Source: Dysgonamonadaceae bacterium (GTDB lineage Bacteria > Bacteroidota > Bacteroidia > Bacteroidales > Azobacteroidaceae). From it: a DNA stretch of 6,444 nt. Made by a program: the position numbers and the translations under genes. Every line of letters begins with the position of its first letter. Positions within the stretch are counted from its first letter, which is position 1. Of this stretch, positions 1 to 5,853 are shown one piece after another. The notes under the pieces are model-generated. The model saw only the letters and a list, made by a program, of their open reading frames with translations, searched no databases and was not told the DNA's origin. The stretch lies in assembly GCA_031282925.1 (NCBI GenBank), contig JAITCT010000323.1:1-6444 (forward strand). The letters run 5' to 3'.

Positions 1-337
1 CCCGTCATGCAGAAGAATTTTATCTCCTTTTACTGACTCTTCGGAGACTGCTTCCTGAAGTTCCTCTTCCCTCTCTGCCGGCCAACGACAGCGAACGGTG
101 CAGTATCTCCCGCAAGCCATGTATCAGTTCGCAACACTGCTTCTGTTCGATACCGAACATGTCTGCCTGAGCTTCCCGAAGCGGACTCAACTTTAAATAC
201 GGGAGTATGAACGCCAGCCGTTCTTCCATACAGGGCAACGGACTGAGGTTATTGTGCTTGCCGGAAATAATGTTGCATCTCTGAGATGCTGGTTTCATGT
301 TCATCAACGTACATGCCTGAAAAAAACAGCGCCTCAA
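1..337 (-). pseudogene. IS5-type transposase, N-terminal part, frameshifted and cut by the window edge
   Basis: Seen: a minus-strand frame opens at a TTG at 337 (an ATG at 304 is an alternative) and stops with TAA at 22-20. Its middle (MEERLAFILPYLKLSPLREA, then MFG and IHGLREIL) resembles the helix-turn-helix found before the DDE nuclease domain of IS5-type transposases. Near 62-80 the similarity moves to another frame. Read there, the codons give EELQEAV, then KGDKILLHDG, and stay open to the window edge; in this family an HDG motif is usually followed by TERPI at the start of the catalytic domain. Joining the two frames needs a +1 shift or a lost base. The usual N-terminal segment before the helix-turn-helix also appears to be missing. 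Inference: a decaying insertion-sequence copy, although programmed frameshifting is known in some IS5 relatives and cannot be excluded. No terminal inverted repeat could be located because the other end lies outside the window. Confidence 0.72.
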
Positions 338-590
338 AAAAAGAATTAACCAAAATATGAACGTTTTCGCCTTAACGCACCACGCGCAGCGGTATTCGAC
401 AAAATCCGACCGTTAAGTAAATGAGCTGCAGGCTACGGCTTTCCCATGCACCACGGCAGCACATGCATCGGTCAATCCCTGTTTTACATGCAAATAATCC
501 GCTTGCAGGAGGCGGGCAACAAATGCACCTCATCATTTAAACCTTTTGTTTGAAAAACCCTCTTAGCATTTTTAAGTATTAAATTTTGTG

Positions 591-619
591 AAGGTTGACG
601 ATGTGATTGCGTCAACCTT
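591..619. repeat. Perfect 10-bp inverted repeat with 9-nt loop
   Basis: AAGGTTGACG at 591-600 is exactly complementary to CGTCAACCTT at 610-619, with the loop ATGTGATTG between them. As RNA this is a stable hairpin; as DNA it is a two-fold symmetric site of 29 bp. What follows on the + strand is only moderately U-rich and there is no clean U tract, so it is a poor intrinsic terminator. It could be a structural element of a small RNA or a protein-binding operator. The sequence does not decide between these. Confidence 0.6.
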
Positions 620-703
620 TCGTTCTTATATTGCGAACAGGACGGTTTTGTGCACAGCAGGTTACGGGTAAACGGGATTGTAATTTCTACAAACAGTATA
701 TGG

Positions 704-740
704 AAAAAAAACGGCAAAACAGAAAGAAATTTACCGTTTT
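704..740 (-). terminator. A/T-flanked hairpin, possible minus-strand terminator
   Basis: AAAACGGCAAA at 708-718 pairs with TTTACCGTTTT at 730-740. On the minus strand the 11-bp stem closes fully, with one G-U pair, and the descending arm runs into eight consecutive T residues, the form of a Rho-independent terminator. On the + strand the same stem has one C-A mismatch and is followed by CCTTTG. No minus-strand gene is visible for it to terminate. It may be fortuitous, serve a + strand RNA, or insulate the promoter that begins 3 bases further on. Confidence 0.3.
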
Positions 741-742
741 CC

Positions 743-773
743 TTTGAAAGGTCACGACAAATATCTACTTTTG
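743..773 (+). promoter_or_regulatory. Bacteroidota-type housekeeping promoter
   Basis: TTTG at 743-746 and TACTTTTG at 766-773 are separated by exactly 19 bases. This matches the Bacteroidota primary sigma consensus TTTG-N19-TAnnTTTG at every defined position. Transcription would start around 778-781, leaving a leader of only about 10 nt before the ATG at 790. It is the natural promoter for the coiled-coil/zapA/rny operon. Confidence 0.75.
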
Positions 774-789
774 TGGAAATTTAAATCGG

Positions 790-1083
790 ATGACCGACGA
801 ACAAACAAAAATGGTAGCTAATTTTGAAGCCAGGGTTCGCCAGCTGATGTTCCTTTGTGACAGCCTGAAACGGGAAAATGCGGACTTAAAATTGTTATTC
901 GCCGAACAAAAAGCTTTAAATGAATCATTGACGGAAGAAAATGAACAGTTGAAAAACAAATATGGCAACTTGAAAATGGCGAAAATCATAGCGGTTGGGC
1001 AAAACGATTTCAGCAAAGCCAAAAAAAGATTGTCGAATTTAGTGCGAGAGGTAGATAAATGCATTGCTTTATTAAATGAATGA
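790..1083 (+). CDS. Small coiled-coil protein, ZapB-like in form and position
   Basis: A 97-residue acidic/basic protein, predicted to be almost entirely helical. A heptad-rich segment runs from about residue 8 to 62 (RVRQLMFLCDSLKRENADLK, then EENEQLKNKYGNLKMA). The conserved-looking tail LVREVDKCIALLNE recalls the short proteins encoded just before zapA in many Bacteroidales genomes. There is no signal peptide or membrane segment, so it should be cytoplasmic. Its stop overlaps the zapA start by 8 nt, which suggests translational coupling and a shared role. In other bacteria ZapA bridges FtsZ filaments to the coiled-coil protein ZapB, so a ZapA partner at the division ring is a reasonable inference. 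Sequence homology to proteobacterial ZapB is not evident, so no symbol is given. The ATG at 790 fits the promoter just upstream; no Shine-Dalgarno sequence is present. Confidence 0.8.
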   Translation: MTDEQTKMVANFEARVRQLMFLCDSLKRENADLKLLFAEQKALNESLTEENEQLKNKYGNLKMAKIIAVGQNDFSKAKKRLSNLVREVDKCIALLNE

Positions 1084-1390
1084 TTTTCAAATGCCGACTG
1101 ATTTTTTCAAAATACAATTGCATGTTGCGGAAAAACACTATCCATTAACTTGTAAAAGGATAGAAGAAGGTATATACCGCAAAGCGGCAAAAAACATTAA
1201 TGAAAAAATCATTAAGTATAGTTCCGCATTTCCGGCGGCTAAACTCGGAGTGGAAGATTTGTTGGCAATGGCAGCCCTTCACATTTCGGTTGAAAATGTC
1301 AGAATCAAACAACAACAAGACGTTTCTCCCGTTTTTGATAAAATTGAAGCTTTGGATAAAGAATTGGAAAAATATCTCAAAGCAATATAA
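1076..1390 (+). CDS. zapA: Cell division protein ZapA
   Basis: A 104-residue protein matching the ZapA family in length and layout. The N-terminal half (FKIQLHVAEKHYPLTCKRIE) is the small globular domain. It is followed by RKAAKNINEKIIKYS and the helix LLAMAALHISVENV, then a C-terminal coiled coil ending DKIEALDKELEKYL. ZapA binds FtsZ and cross-links its filaments at the division site. The start ATG lies inside the last codons of the preceding gene (8-nt overlap), and rny begins 17 nt after its stop, so all three genes appear to form one transcription unit. ZapA sequences diverge widely, so the call rests on the pattern and on the ZapA/RNase Y gene order common in Bacteroidales. Confidence 0.87.
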   Translation: MNDFQMPTDFFKIQLHVAEKHYPLTCKRIEEGIYRKAAKNINEKIIKYSSAFPAAKLGVEDLLAMAALHISVENVRIKQQQDVSPVFDKIEALDKELEKYLKAI

Positions 1391-1407
1391 ATTTTAATTA
1401 ATAATCT

Positions 1408-2943
1408 ATGATAGAAATAATAATTACAGGTATCGTATGCCTGGCCGTTGGAGGAGTTGTCGTGCGGCTGGTATCCGATAAGGTGTTGAACTCGGCGAGC
1501 AAACGGATTCTCGAAGATGCGTATAAAACAGCCGAAACAATAAAGAAAGATAAATTACTGGAAGTCAAGGAAAAATTTATCTCCTTAAAAGCCGAGCTGG
1601 AAAAACAGGTCAATGCTCGAAACTCTCGGATACAGTCGCAGGAAGCCAAGTTGAAACAGCGCGAAATGGCTTTAAATCAACGGCAGGATGAACTTTACAA
1701 GCGAAAAGCCGAAATTGATGCGATTCGCGAAAACATGGAAAGCCAGTGGGAAATCATCGAAAAGAAAAAACAGGAACTGGACAAGCTCCATAAAGCGGAA
1801 ATTGAACGCCTGGAAGCGATTGCCGGCACATCGGCCAAAGACGCCAAGGAACAGTTGATGCAATCGCTGAAAGAAGAAGCGCAAACTTCCGCCGCCGCCT
1901 ACGTCAACGAGGTGATGGAAGAAGCCAAAATGACTGCCAACAAAGAAGCCAAGCGAATCATCATCCGGACTATCCAACGGGTTGCTACGGAAACGGCCAT
2001 CGAAAATGCAATTACCGTTTTCCACATTGATTCGGACGAAATCAAAGGCCGGATTATCGGTCGCGAAGGGCGCAATATCCGCGCTCTGGAAGCCGCTACC
2101 GGCATCGAAATCATCGTTGACGATACGCCCGAAGCCATTGTCCTTTCGGGATTCGATCCGGTAAGGCGTGAAATTGCCCGCTTGGCTTTGCACCAACTGG
2201 TGCAGGACGGACGCATCCATCCCGCGCGTATTGAGGAAATTGTGAATAAAGTCCGCAAACAGGTGGAAGACGAAATCATCGAAACCGGCAAACGGACAAC
2301 TATTGACTTGGGTATCCATGGTTTACACCCGGAATTGATCCGGATGATCGGGCGGATGAAATACCGCTCTTCTTACGGGCAAAATCTTTTGCAACATTCC
2401 CGCGAAACGGCCAACCTTTGCGCAATTATGGCCGCCGAATTAGGCCTCAACCCGAAGAAAGCCAAAAGAGCAGGATTATTGCACGACATCGGGAAAGTGC
2501 CTGACGACGAGCCGGAATTACCTCATGCCATACTCGGTATGAAACTGGCCGAAAAATACAAGGAAAAACCCGATATTGCCAATGCTATCGGCGCTCATCA
2601 CGACGAAACGGAAATGACAAGTTTGCTGGCGCCGGTTGTTCAGGTGTGCGACGCCATTTCGGGCGCTCGCCCGGGCGCACGGCGCGAAATCGTCGAAGCC
2701 TACATCAAGCGTTTGAATGATTTGGAAAAGCTGGCTTTATCCTATCCGGGCGTAATGAAAACGTATGCCGTACAGGCAGGGCGCGAATTGCGCGTTATTG
2801 TCGGAGCTGACCGGATATCGGATATCGAAACGGAAAATCTCTCGAACGAACTTGCCAAGAAAATTCAGGATGAGATGACTTATCCCGGTCAGGTGAAAAT
2901 TACGGTAATCCGGGAAACAAGAGCGGTTGCATTCGCAAAATAA
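1408..2943 (+). CDS. rny: Ribonuclease Y (membrane-anchored endoribonuclease)
   Basis: A 511-residue protein with the complete RNase Y architecture. An N-terminal membrane anchor (about residues 3-22) is followed by a long charged coiled coil (about 30-185). The KH RNA-binding domain has [15 protein letters not shown] at 214-228, with the GREG loop at 218-221. The C-terminal HD phosphohydrolase domain shows H330, the H359-D360 pair in LLHDIGK, H397-H398 and D415, all expected metal ligands. The enzyme makes the initial endonucleolytic cuts in mRNA decay at the inner face of the cytoplasmic membrane. Length is normal and no key residue is missing. The start follows zapA by 17 nt, with an AT-rich spacer and no Shine-Dalgarno. 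The stop TAA shares its last A with the hisH start (TAATG), an unusual direct link between an RNA-decay gene and histidine biosynthesis. Confidence 0.97.
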   Translation: MIEIIITGIVCLAVGGVVVRLVSDKVLNSASKRILEDAYKTAETIKKDKLLEVKEKFISLKAELEKQVNARNSRIQSQEAKLKQREMALNQRQDELYKRKAEIDAIRENMESQWEIIEKKKQELDKLHKAEIERLEAIAGTSAKDAKEQLMQSLKEEAQTSAAAYVNEVMEEAKMTANKEAKRIIIRTIQRVATETAIENAITVFHIDSDEIKGRIIGREGRNIRALEAATGIEIIVDDTPEAIVLSGFDPVRREIARLALHQLVQDGRIHPARIEEIVNKVRKQVEDEIIETGKRTTIDLGIHGLHPELIRMIGRMKYRSSYGQNLLQHSRETANLCAIMAAELGLNPKKAKRAGLLHDIGKVPDDEPELPHAILGMKLAEKYKEKPDIANAIGAHHDETEMTSLLAPVVQVCDAISGARPGARREIVEAYIKRLNDLEKLALSYPGVMKTYAVQAGRELRVIVGADRISDIETENLSNELAKKIQDEMTYPGQVKITVIRETRAVAFAK

Positions 2944-3536
2944 TGAGCGTTGCCATTATAAAATACAATGCCGGCAATATTTATTCGGTCGATTATGCGC
3001 TGAAACGTTTGGGTATTGAGCCGGTCATCACCGCCGACAGGGAAATTTTGCGGAAAGCCGACAAAATTATCTTTCCGGGACAGGGAGAAGCCGGTACGAC
3101 AATGCGGTATTTGAAGGAAAATCGTTTGGATGAGTTGATTAAAGATTTGAAACAGCCGGTGTTGGGCATTTGTATCGGAATGCAGTTGTTATGTAGTTTT
3201 TCGGAAGAAGGAAATACCGGTTGTCTGGGCGTTTTCGACGTGCCTGTCCTCAGATTCCTGCCCGAAAAACAGGAAGATAAAATTCCCCATATCGGTTGGA
3301 ATAACTTGACAAATCTGAAAAGTGATTTATACAAAGGACTTTCCGAAGGCGGTTTTGTGTATTTCGTACACAGTTATTATGTTCCGGCGAATGAATACAC
3401 GATTGCCGTAACGGATTATATTCAACCGTTCAGCGCCTCCATGCACAAAGATAATTTCTACGCAACCCAGTTTCATCCCGAAAAAAGCGGTGCGATAGGC
3501 GAAAAGATATTGCGCAATTTTTTACAACTTCAATAA
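2943..3536 (+). CDS. hisH: Imidazole glycerol phosphate synthase, glutamine amidotransferase subunit HisH
   Basis: A 197-residue class I glutamine amidotransferase, normal length for HisH. The nucleophile is C77 in LGICIGMQLL, and the catalytic His-Glu pair is H178 and E180 in TQFHPEKSG. The family signatures YNAGNIYSV (8-16), IPHIGWNNL and YFVHSYYV are present. HisH hydrolyses glutamine and passes ammonia through a channel to HisF, encoded further right, which makes imidazole glycerol phosphate and AICAR from PRFAR. The oxyanion-strand motif reads PGQG (45-48) rather than the commoner PGVG; I recall Q here in some other HisH proteins, so activity is probably intact. The start overlaps the rny stop by one base, which implies translation coupled to rny. 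Confidence 0.96.
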   Translation: MSVAIIKYNAGNIYSVDYALKRLGIEPVITADREILRKADKIIFPGQGEAGTTMRYLKENRLDELIKDLKQPVLGICIGMQLLCSFSEEGNTGCLGVFDVPVLRFLPEKQEDKIPHIGWNNLTNLKSDLYKGLSEGGFVYFVHSYYVPANEYTIAVTDYIQPFSASMHKDNFYATQFHPEKSGAIGEKILRNFLQLQ

Positions 3537-3567
3537 CTGCTGTTATGTTTACTGTGATTGGTCGCAT

Positions 3568-3646
3568 CGTCATTGCAAGGACTTGCCCGAAGCAATCAGG
3601 GCAGAAACGAATGGATTGTTTCGTTGCTTCGCAGTTTGCAATGACG
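3568..3646. repeat. Palindromic intergenic repeat (REP/MITE-like)
   Basis: CGTCATTGCAA at 3568-3578 is the exact reverse complement of TTGCAATGACG at 3636-3646. Inside it, GAAGCAATC (3589-3597) pairs with GATTGTTTC (3614-3622) with one G-T pair. The whole 79-bp unit therefore folds as a nested hairpin. The words CGTCATTGC and GAAGCAATC recur in dispersed intergenic palindromes of many bacterial genomes. It occupies most of the 141-base gap between hisH and the DUF4870 gene. It has no U tract and no coding frame. It may act as a transcript-stabilising or attenuating hairpin, or simply be a mobile repeat. Confidence 0.8.
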
Positions 3647-3677
3647 GCTATATAAAATTACTTGACACTGCAATATT

Positions 3678-4034
3678 ATGAATAACAAAGAATTTTTTGG
3701 AATGTCCGAAAACTCATACATCTCATTGATGCATATTTCCCAATTGGGTGGATACATTTTACCTGGCTTGGGATTTTTCGCGCCTTTGATTTTGTGGATG
3801 CCTAACAAAGATAAAAGCGCGAGAATCAATGCTAACGGCAAGGAAATTATCAATTTTATCGTGTCAATGATAATCTATGTGATAATAGCGGGCGTATTGT
3901 GCATAATTCTTGTCGGATTCCTTTTGCTTGGGCTTATTGCCATCTTGCAGATCGCCTGCGCCATTATCGCTATGATAAAAGCCAATAACGGAGACGATTA
4001 CATTTATCCAATGACTATCCGATTTATAAAATGA
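3678..4034 (+). CDS. DUF4870 family small membrane protein
   Basis: A 118-residue protein with three predicted membrane segments, roughly residues 22-41, 58-79 and 81-101. Family marks of DUF4870 are [20 protein letters not shown] at 19-38, a polar loop with [13 protein letters not shown], and the helix start IINFIVSM; related proteins usually show HGKEAxNF here. The function of DUF4870 proteins is not established and I do not assign one. The ATG at 3678 follows a palindromic repeat by 31 nt, with no recognisable Shine-Dalgarno and no strong promoter. The gene ends in an ATGA overlap with hisA, so hisA translation is probably coupled to it and it is co-transcribed with his genes. It has no visible link to histidine chemistry; a passenger role is as likely as a functional one. 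Confidence 0.85.
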   Translation: MNNKEFFGMSENSYISLMHISQLGGYILPGLGFFAPLILWMPNKDKSARINANGKEIINFIVSMIIYVIIAGVLCIILVGFLLLGLIAILQIACAIIAMIKANNGDDYIYPMTIRFIK

Positions 4035-4756
4035 TAGAAATTATTCCTGCTATTGACATTATTGAAGGGAAGGCAGTAAGGCTTTCCCAGGGAAATTACG
4101 AACAGAAGAAGGTCTATAGCGAAGACCCGCTCGAAGTAGCTAAAATGTTTGAAGGCCATGGCATTAACCGTCTGCATATAGTGGATTTGGACGGAGCGAA
4201 AGCCAACCGGATTATTAATTACCGGGTTTTGGAAAGAATTGCTTCCCGGACTTCTTTGATTATTGATTTCGGAGGCGGCCTGAAATCGGATTCCGATTTG
4301 GATATTGCTTTCGGCAGCGGGGCGGAGATGGTTACCGGTGGAAGTATTGCAGTGAAAAATCCGGAAATCTTTCAACGCTGGATTGACAAGTTTGGGGCGG
4401 AACACATTATTTTGGGCGCTGACTGCAAAGATAAAAAAATAGCCGTCGCAGGATGGACGGAAACAACAGACGAAGAAGTGATTCCTTTTATCGAAAAATG
4501 GCGCAGGCAGGGTATTCTGAAAGTAATTTGTACGGACATCAGCCGCGACGGAATGTTGACAGGTACTAACGTTGACCTTTACAAAAAAATCAAAGAAGTT
4601 GATCCCGGTAATTATTTGATTGCAAGCGGCGGAATCGGTTGTATCGAAGATATTGAACGTCTGGAAGAAGCGCACATTCCGGGAGTTATCGTAGGGAAAG
4701 CCATTTACGAAGAGAAAATCCGCTTGAAAGATTTGGCGGGATTTATGGAGAATTGA
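4031..4756 (+). CDS. hisA: ProFAR isomerase HisA
   Basis: A 241-residue TIM-barrel enzyme, normal length for HisA. It converts the aminoaldose ProFAR to the ketose PRFAR, the substrate of HisFH, by an Amadori rearrangement in the cytoplasm. The two catalytic aspartates are visible: D9 in [18 protein letters not shown] and D131 in [16 protein letters not shown]. The phosphate-binding features are DFGGGLKS (79-86), the [13 protein letters not shown] segment (168-180) and SGGIG (199-203) near the C terminus. GKAIYEEKI closes the barrel. The start is set by the ATGA overlap with the DUF4870 gene. After the stop there is a short tandem TTGAAAA repeat and a strong palindrome before the next gene, so the transcript may be attenuated here. 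HisF would normally be expected next in this gene order but is displaced by two genes. Confidence 0.97.
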   Translation: MIEIIPAIDIIEGKAVRLSQGNYEQKKVYSEDPLEVAKMFEGHGINRLHIVDLDGAKANRIINYRVLERIASRTSLIIDFGGGLKSDSDLDIAFGSGAEMVTGGSIAVKNPEIFQRWIDKFGAEHIILGADCKDKKIAVAGWTETTDEEVIPFIEKWRRQGILKVICTDISRDGMLTGTNVDLYKKIKEVDPGNYLIASGGIGCIEDIERLEEAHIPGVIVGKAIYEEKIRLKDLAGFMEN

Positions 4757-4805
4757 AAATTGAAAATTAGGAGAATTATTCAGTCGCAGTGTGGTTGTAA
4801 AGCCT

Positions 4806-4831
4806 GTCATTCCCGCGCAGGCGGGAATGAC
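4806..4831. repeat. Perfect 11-bp palindrome, GTCATTCCCGC type
   Basis: GTCATTCCCGC at 4806-4816 and GCGGGAATGAC at 4821-4831 pair perfectly around the loop GCAG. This GTCATTCCCGC...GCGGGAATGAC form is a familiar dispersed intergenic palindrome in many bacteria. It lies 50 nt after the hisA stop. It is followed by GCGCGACAA rather than a U tract, so it is not a canonical terminator, though it could stabilise the 3' end of the hisA message. Its core CATTCCCGC differs from the CATTGCAA core at 3568, so the two palindromes are related only at the outer GTCATT. Confidence 0.88.
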
Positions 4832-4886
4832 GCGCGACAATCTGAAATGCACCAATTCAAACTGTCGTATTTGGCACTTTAAAAAA

Positions 4887-4918
4887 TTGTTGTATTTTTA
4901 CGGAGTTCAATAAATTTG
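4887..4918 (+). promoter_or_regulatory. Bacteroidota-type promoter for the AbiEii module, near-leaderless
   Basis: TAAATTTG at 4911-4918 is an exact TAnnTTTG element. Upstream, TTG occurs at 4887-4889 (21-base spacing) and 4890-4892 (18-base spacing), both near the usual 19-21. Transcription would begin around 4923-4926, at or next to the ATG at 4926, so the mRNA would have almost no leader. This promoter would allow the two-gene module, and probably hisF, to be expressed independently of the upstream his genes. Confidence 0.6.
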
Positions 4919-4925
4919 CAAAATA

Positions 4926-5264
4926 ATGGAAAATACAGCATCCGGCACTATTTCAAAAGGAAAAGACGAACGCAGAAAACCGGTTTTTCAGCGCTGCCTG
5001 TTTTGGGATATTGATTTCGATAAACTTGACTACGACAAATGCGCCAATTTCATTATTGAGCGTGTGTTTGAGCGTGGCGATGTGGAAGATATCCGGCAGT
5101 GCAGGCGGTATTATGGCGACAAAAAAATTTCCGATGCACTAACCAATGCCAAATGGCTATTAAAAGAAACCGTATATTTCGCTATGGCTATCTTAAAAAA
5201 TGAATTAACAGATTATAGATGTTACAGATTGGCACAATCGAATCCTCAACATTGGTCATACTGA
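4926..5264 (+). CDS. DUF6922-type protein, candidate antitoxin partner of the AbiEii protein
   Basis: A 112-residue protein with the recognisable block CLFWDIDFDKLDYDK (24-38) followed by FIIERVFERGDVEDIRQ and RRYYGDKKI. This is the pattern of the small Bacteroidota family I know as DUF6922, often encoded directly upstream of AbiEii/AbiGii nucleotidyltransferases. Aromatic and charged residues dominate; there is no signal peptide or membrane segment, and no classical helix-turn-helix that I can identify. Its last 46 bases overlap the next gene in a different frame, which indicates close co-expression. By position it stands where an antitoxin is expected in AbiE-type pairs, but it does not resemble the AbiEi winged-helix antitoxin, so the role is an inference. 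The ATG at 4926 is fixed by the promoter immediately before it. Confidence 0.8.
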   Translation: MENTASGTISKGKDERRKPVFQRCLFWDIDFDKLDYDKCANFIIERVFERGDVEDIRQCRRYYGDKKISDALTNAKWLLKETVYFAMAILKNELTDYRCYRLAQSNPQHWSY

Positions 5265-5845
5265 AAAAACTGATGACCGTACCCGAATTGAAAGATTTTT
5301 CGCTGGTCGGAGGAACAGCTTTGGCTCTTCGTTTCGGACACCGGAAGTCCATTGATTTGGATTTATTTGCATCATCCGAATTTGATACGGATACAATTAT
5401 TACTGCTCTTGAGAAAAATTTTCCATCCGCTTACAAGCACATCTCAACTAATTCTATCGGCATTTTCGGTTATATTGAAGGCGTCAAGATTGATTTGATA
5501 AAGTATCATTTTTATCCGCTGATTGCGCCGATTGTAGAGGAAGAAGGCATTCGTTTTTTTAGCAATGAAGACCTTATGGCGATGAAAGTTAATGCTATAC
5601 TAAGACGGGCTGTGAAAAAAGATTTTTGGGACATTGCCGAGTTGCTGGAACATTACACGGTTGAAGAAATGATAAACAACTACACTAAAAAATTTTCAAA
5701 TCAAATGTTATTGATTTCCATTCCTCGTGCGCTGACTTATTTTGATGATGCGGAAAATAGCGATGATCCGGTCAGTTTGAAAGGGCAAGATTGGATAGGT
5801 ATAAAAACAAGAATCCGGGATAAAATCAATGAATTTTTACAATAA
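5219..5845 (+). CDS. AbiEii/AbiGii-family nucleotidyltransferase (toxin-like)
   Basis: A 208-residue member of the AbiEii nucleotidyltransferase family. The glycine motif is [12 protein letters not shown] (29-40). The metal-binding pair is D46 and D48 in RKSIDLDLF, and a third acidic residue is probably D92 in KIDLI. The family tail motif follows at 117-142: [14 protein letters not shown], then [11 protein letters not shown], with K123, D135 and D138. All expected active-site residues are present, so the enzyme should be catalytic. Characterised relatives such as AbiEii and the MenT enzymes transfer nucleotides to RNA or protein targets and can halt growth or phage propagation; the substrate here is unknown. 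The gene starts 46 nt inside the DUF6922 gene and ends 8 nt before hisF. A standalone metabolic nucleotidyltransferase is a less likely alternative. Confidence 0.88.
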   Translation: MLQIGTIESSTLVILKKLMTVPELKDFSLVGGTALALRFGHRKSIDLDLFASSEFDTDTIITALEKNFPSAYKHISTNSIGIFGYIEGVKIDLIKYHFYPLIAPIVEEEGIRFFSNEDLMAMKVNAILRRAVKKDFWDIAELLEHYTVEEMINNYTKKFSNQMLLISIPRALTYFDDAENSDDPVSLKGQDWIGIKTRIRDKINEFLQ

Positions 5846-5853
5846 CTGTTACT

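Larger units (their letters stand above)
338..742. other. Intergenic region without a recognisable protein gene
   Basis: About 400 bases between the transposase remnant and the coiled-coil gene promoter. I find no convincing coding frame: the 77-codon minus-strand frame at 484-717 has a composition typical of chance. The stretch 340-500 is rich in ATGCA/TGCAT words and may include the flank of the insertion element. From about 545 the sequence becomes AT-rich and contains two hairpins, listed separately. No tRNA or rRNA signature was seen. A small structured RNA is possible, but no promoter for one was found. Confidence 0.5.

Noticed and set aside
484..717. A 77-codon minus-strand frame in the intergenic region
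   Set aside because: No recognisable motif or sensible composition, and it spans both hairpins; best explained as chance.
1672..2319. A 215-codon minus-strand open frame opposite rny
   Set aside because: It has a low-complexity F/D/N-rich composition and lies entirely inside the conserved RNase Y gene; it mirrors the codon pattern of the sense strand.
3521..3551. Promoter for the DUF4870 gene from TTTA-N19-TATGTTTA
   Set aside because: Both elements lack the conserved G of TTTG, the first lies inside hisH, and the palindrome separates them from the gene; too weak to call.
4746..4773. Short tandem TTGAAAA repeat at the end of hisA
   Set aside because: Only two copies in an AT-rich stretch; not enough to call a functional repeat.
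4806..4831. The palindrome after hisA as a Rho-independent terminator
   Set aside because: The stem is strong but is followed by GCGCGACAA, with no U tract on either strand.
3568..4831. The two palindromes as units of a CRISPR array
   Set aside because: There are only two, they differ in core sequence and length, and they are more than 1 kb apart with genes between; there is no repeat-spacer periodicity.
4004..4855. A 283-codon minus-strand open frame opposite hisA
   Set aside because: It is antisense to a complete, motif-verified hisA. Its N-terminal VIPACAGMT stretch is simply the translation of the GTCATTCCCGC palindrome, a common artefact.
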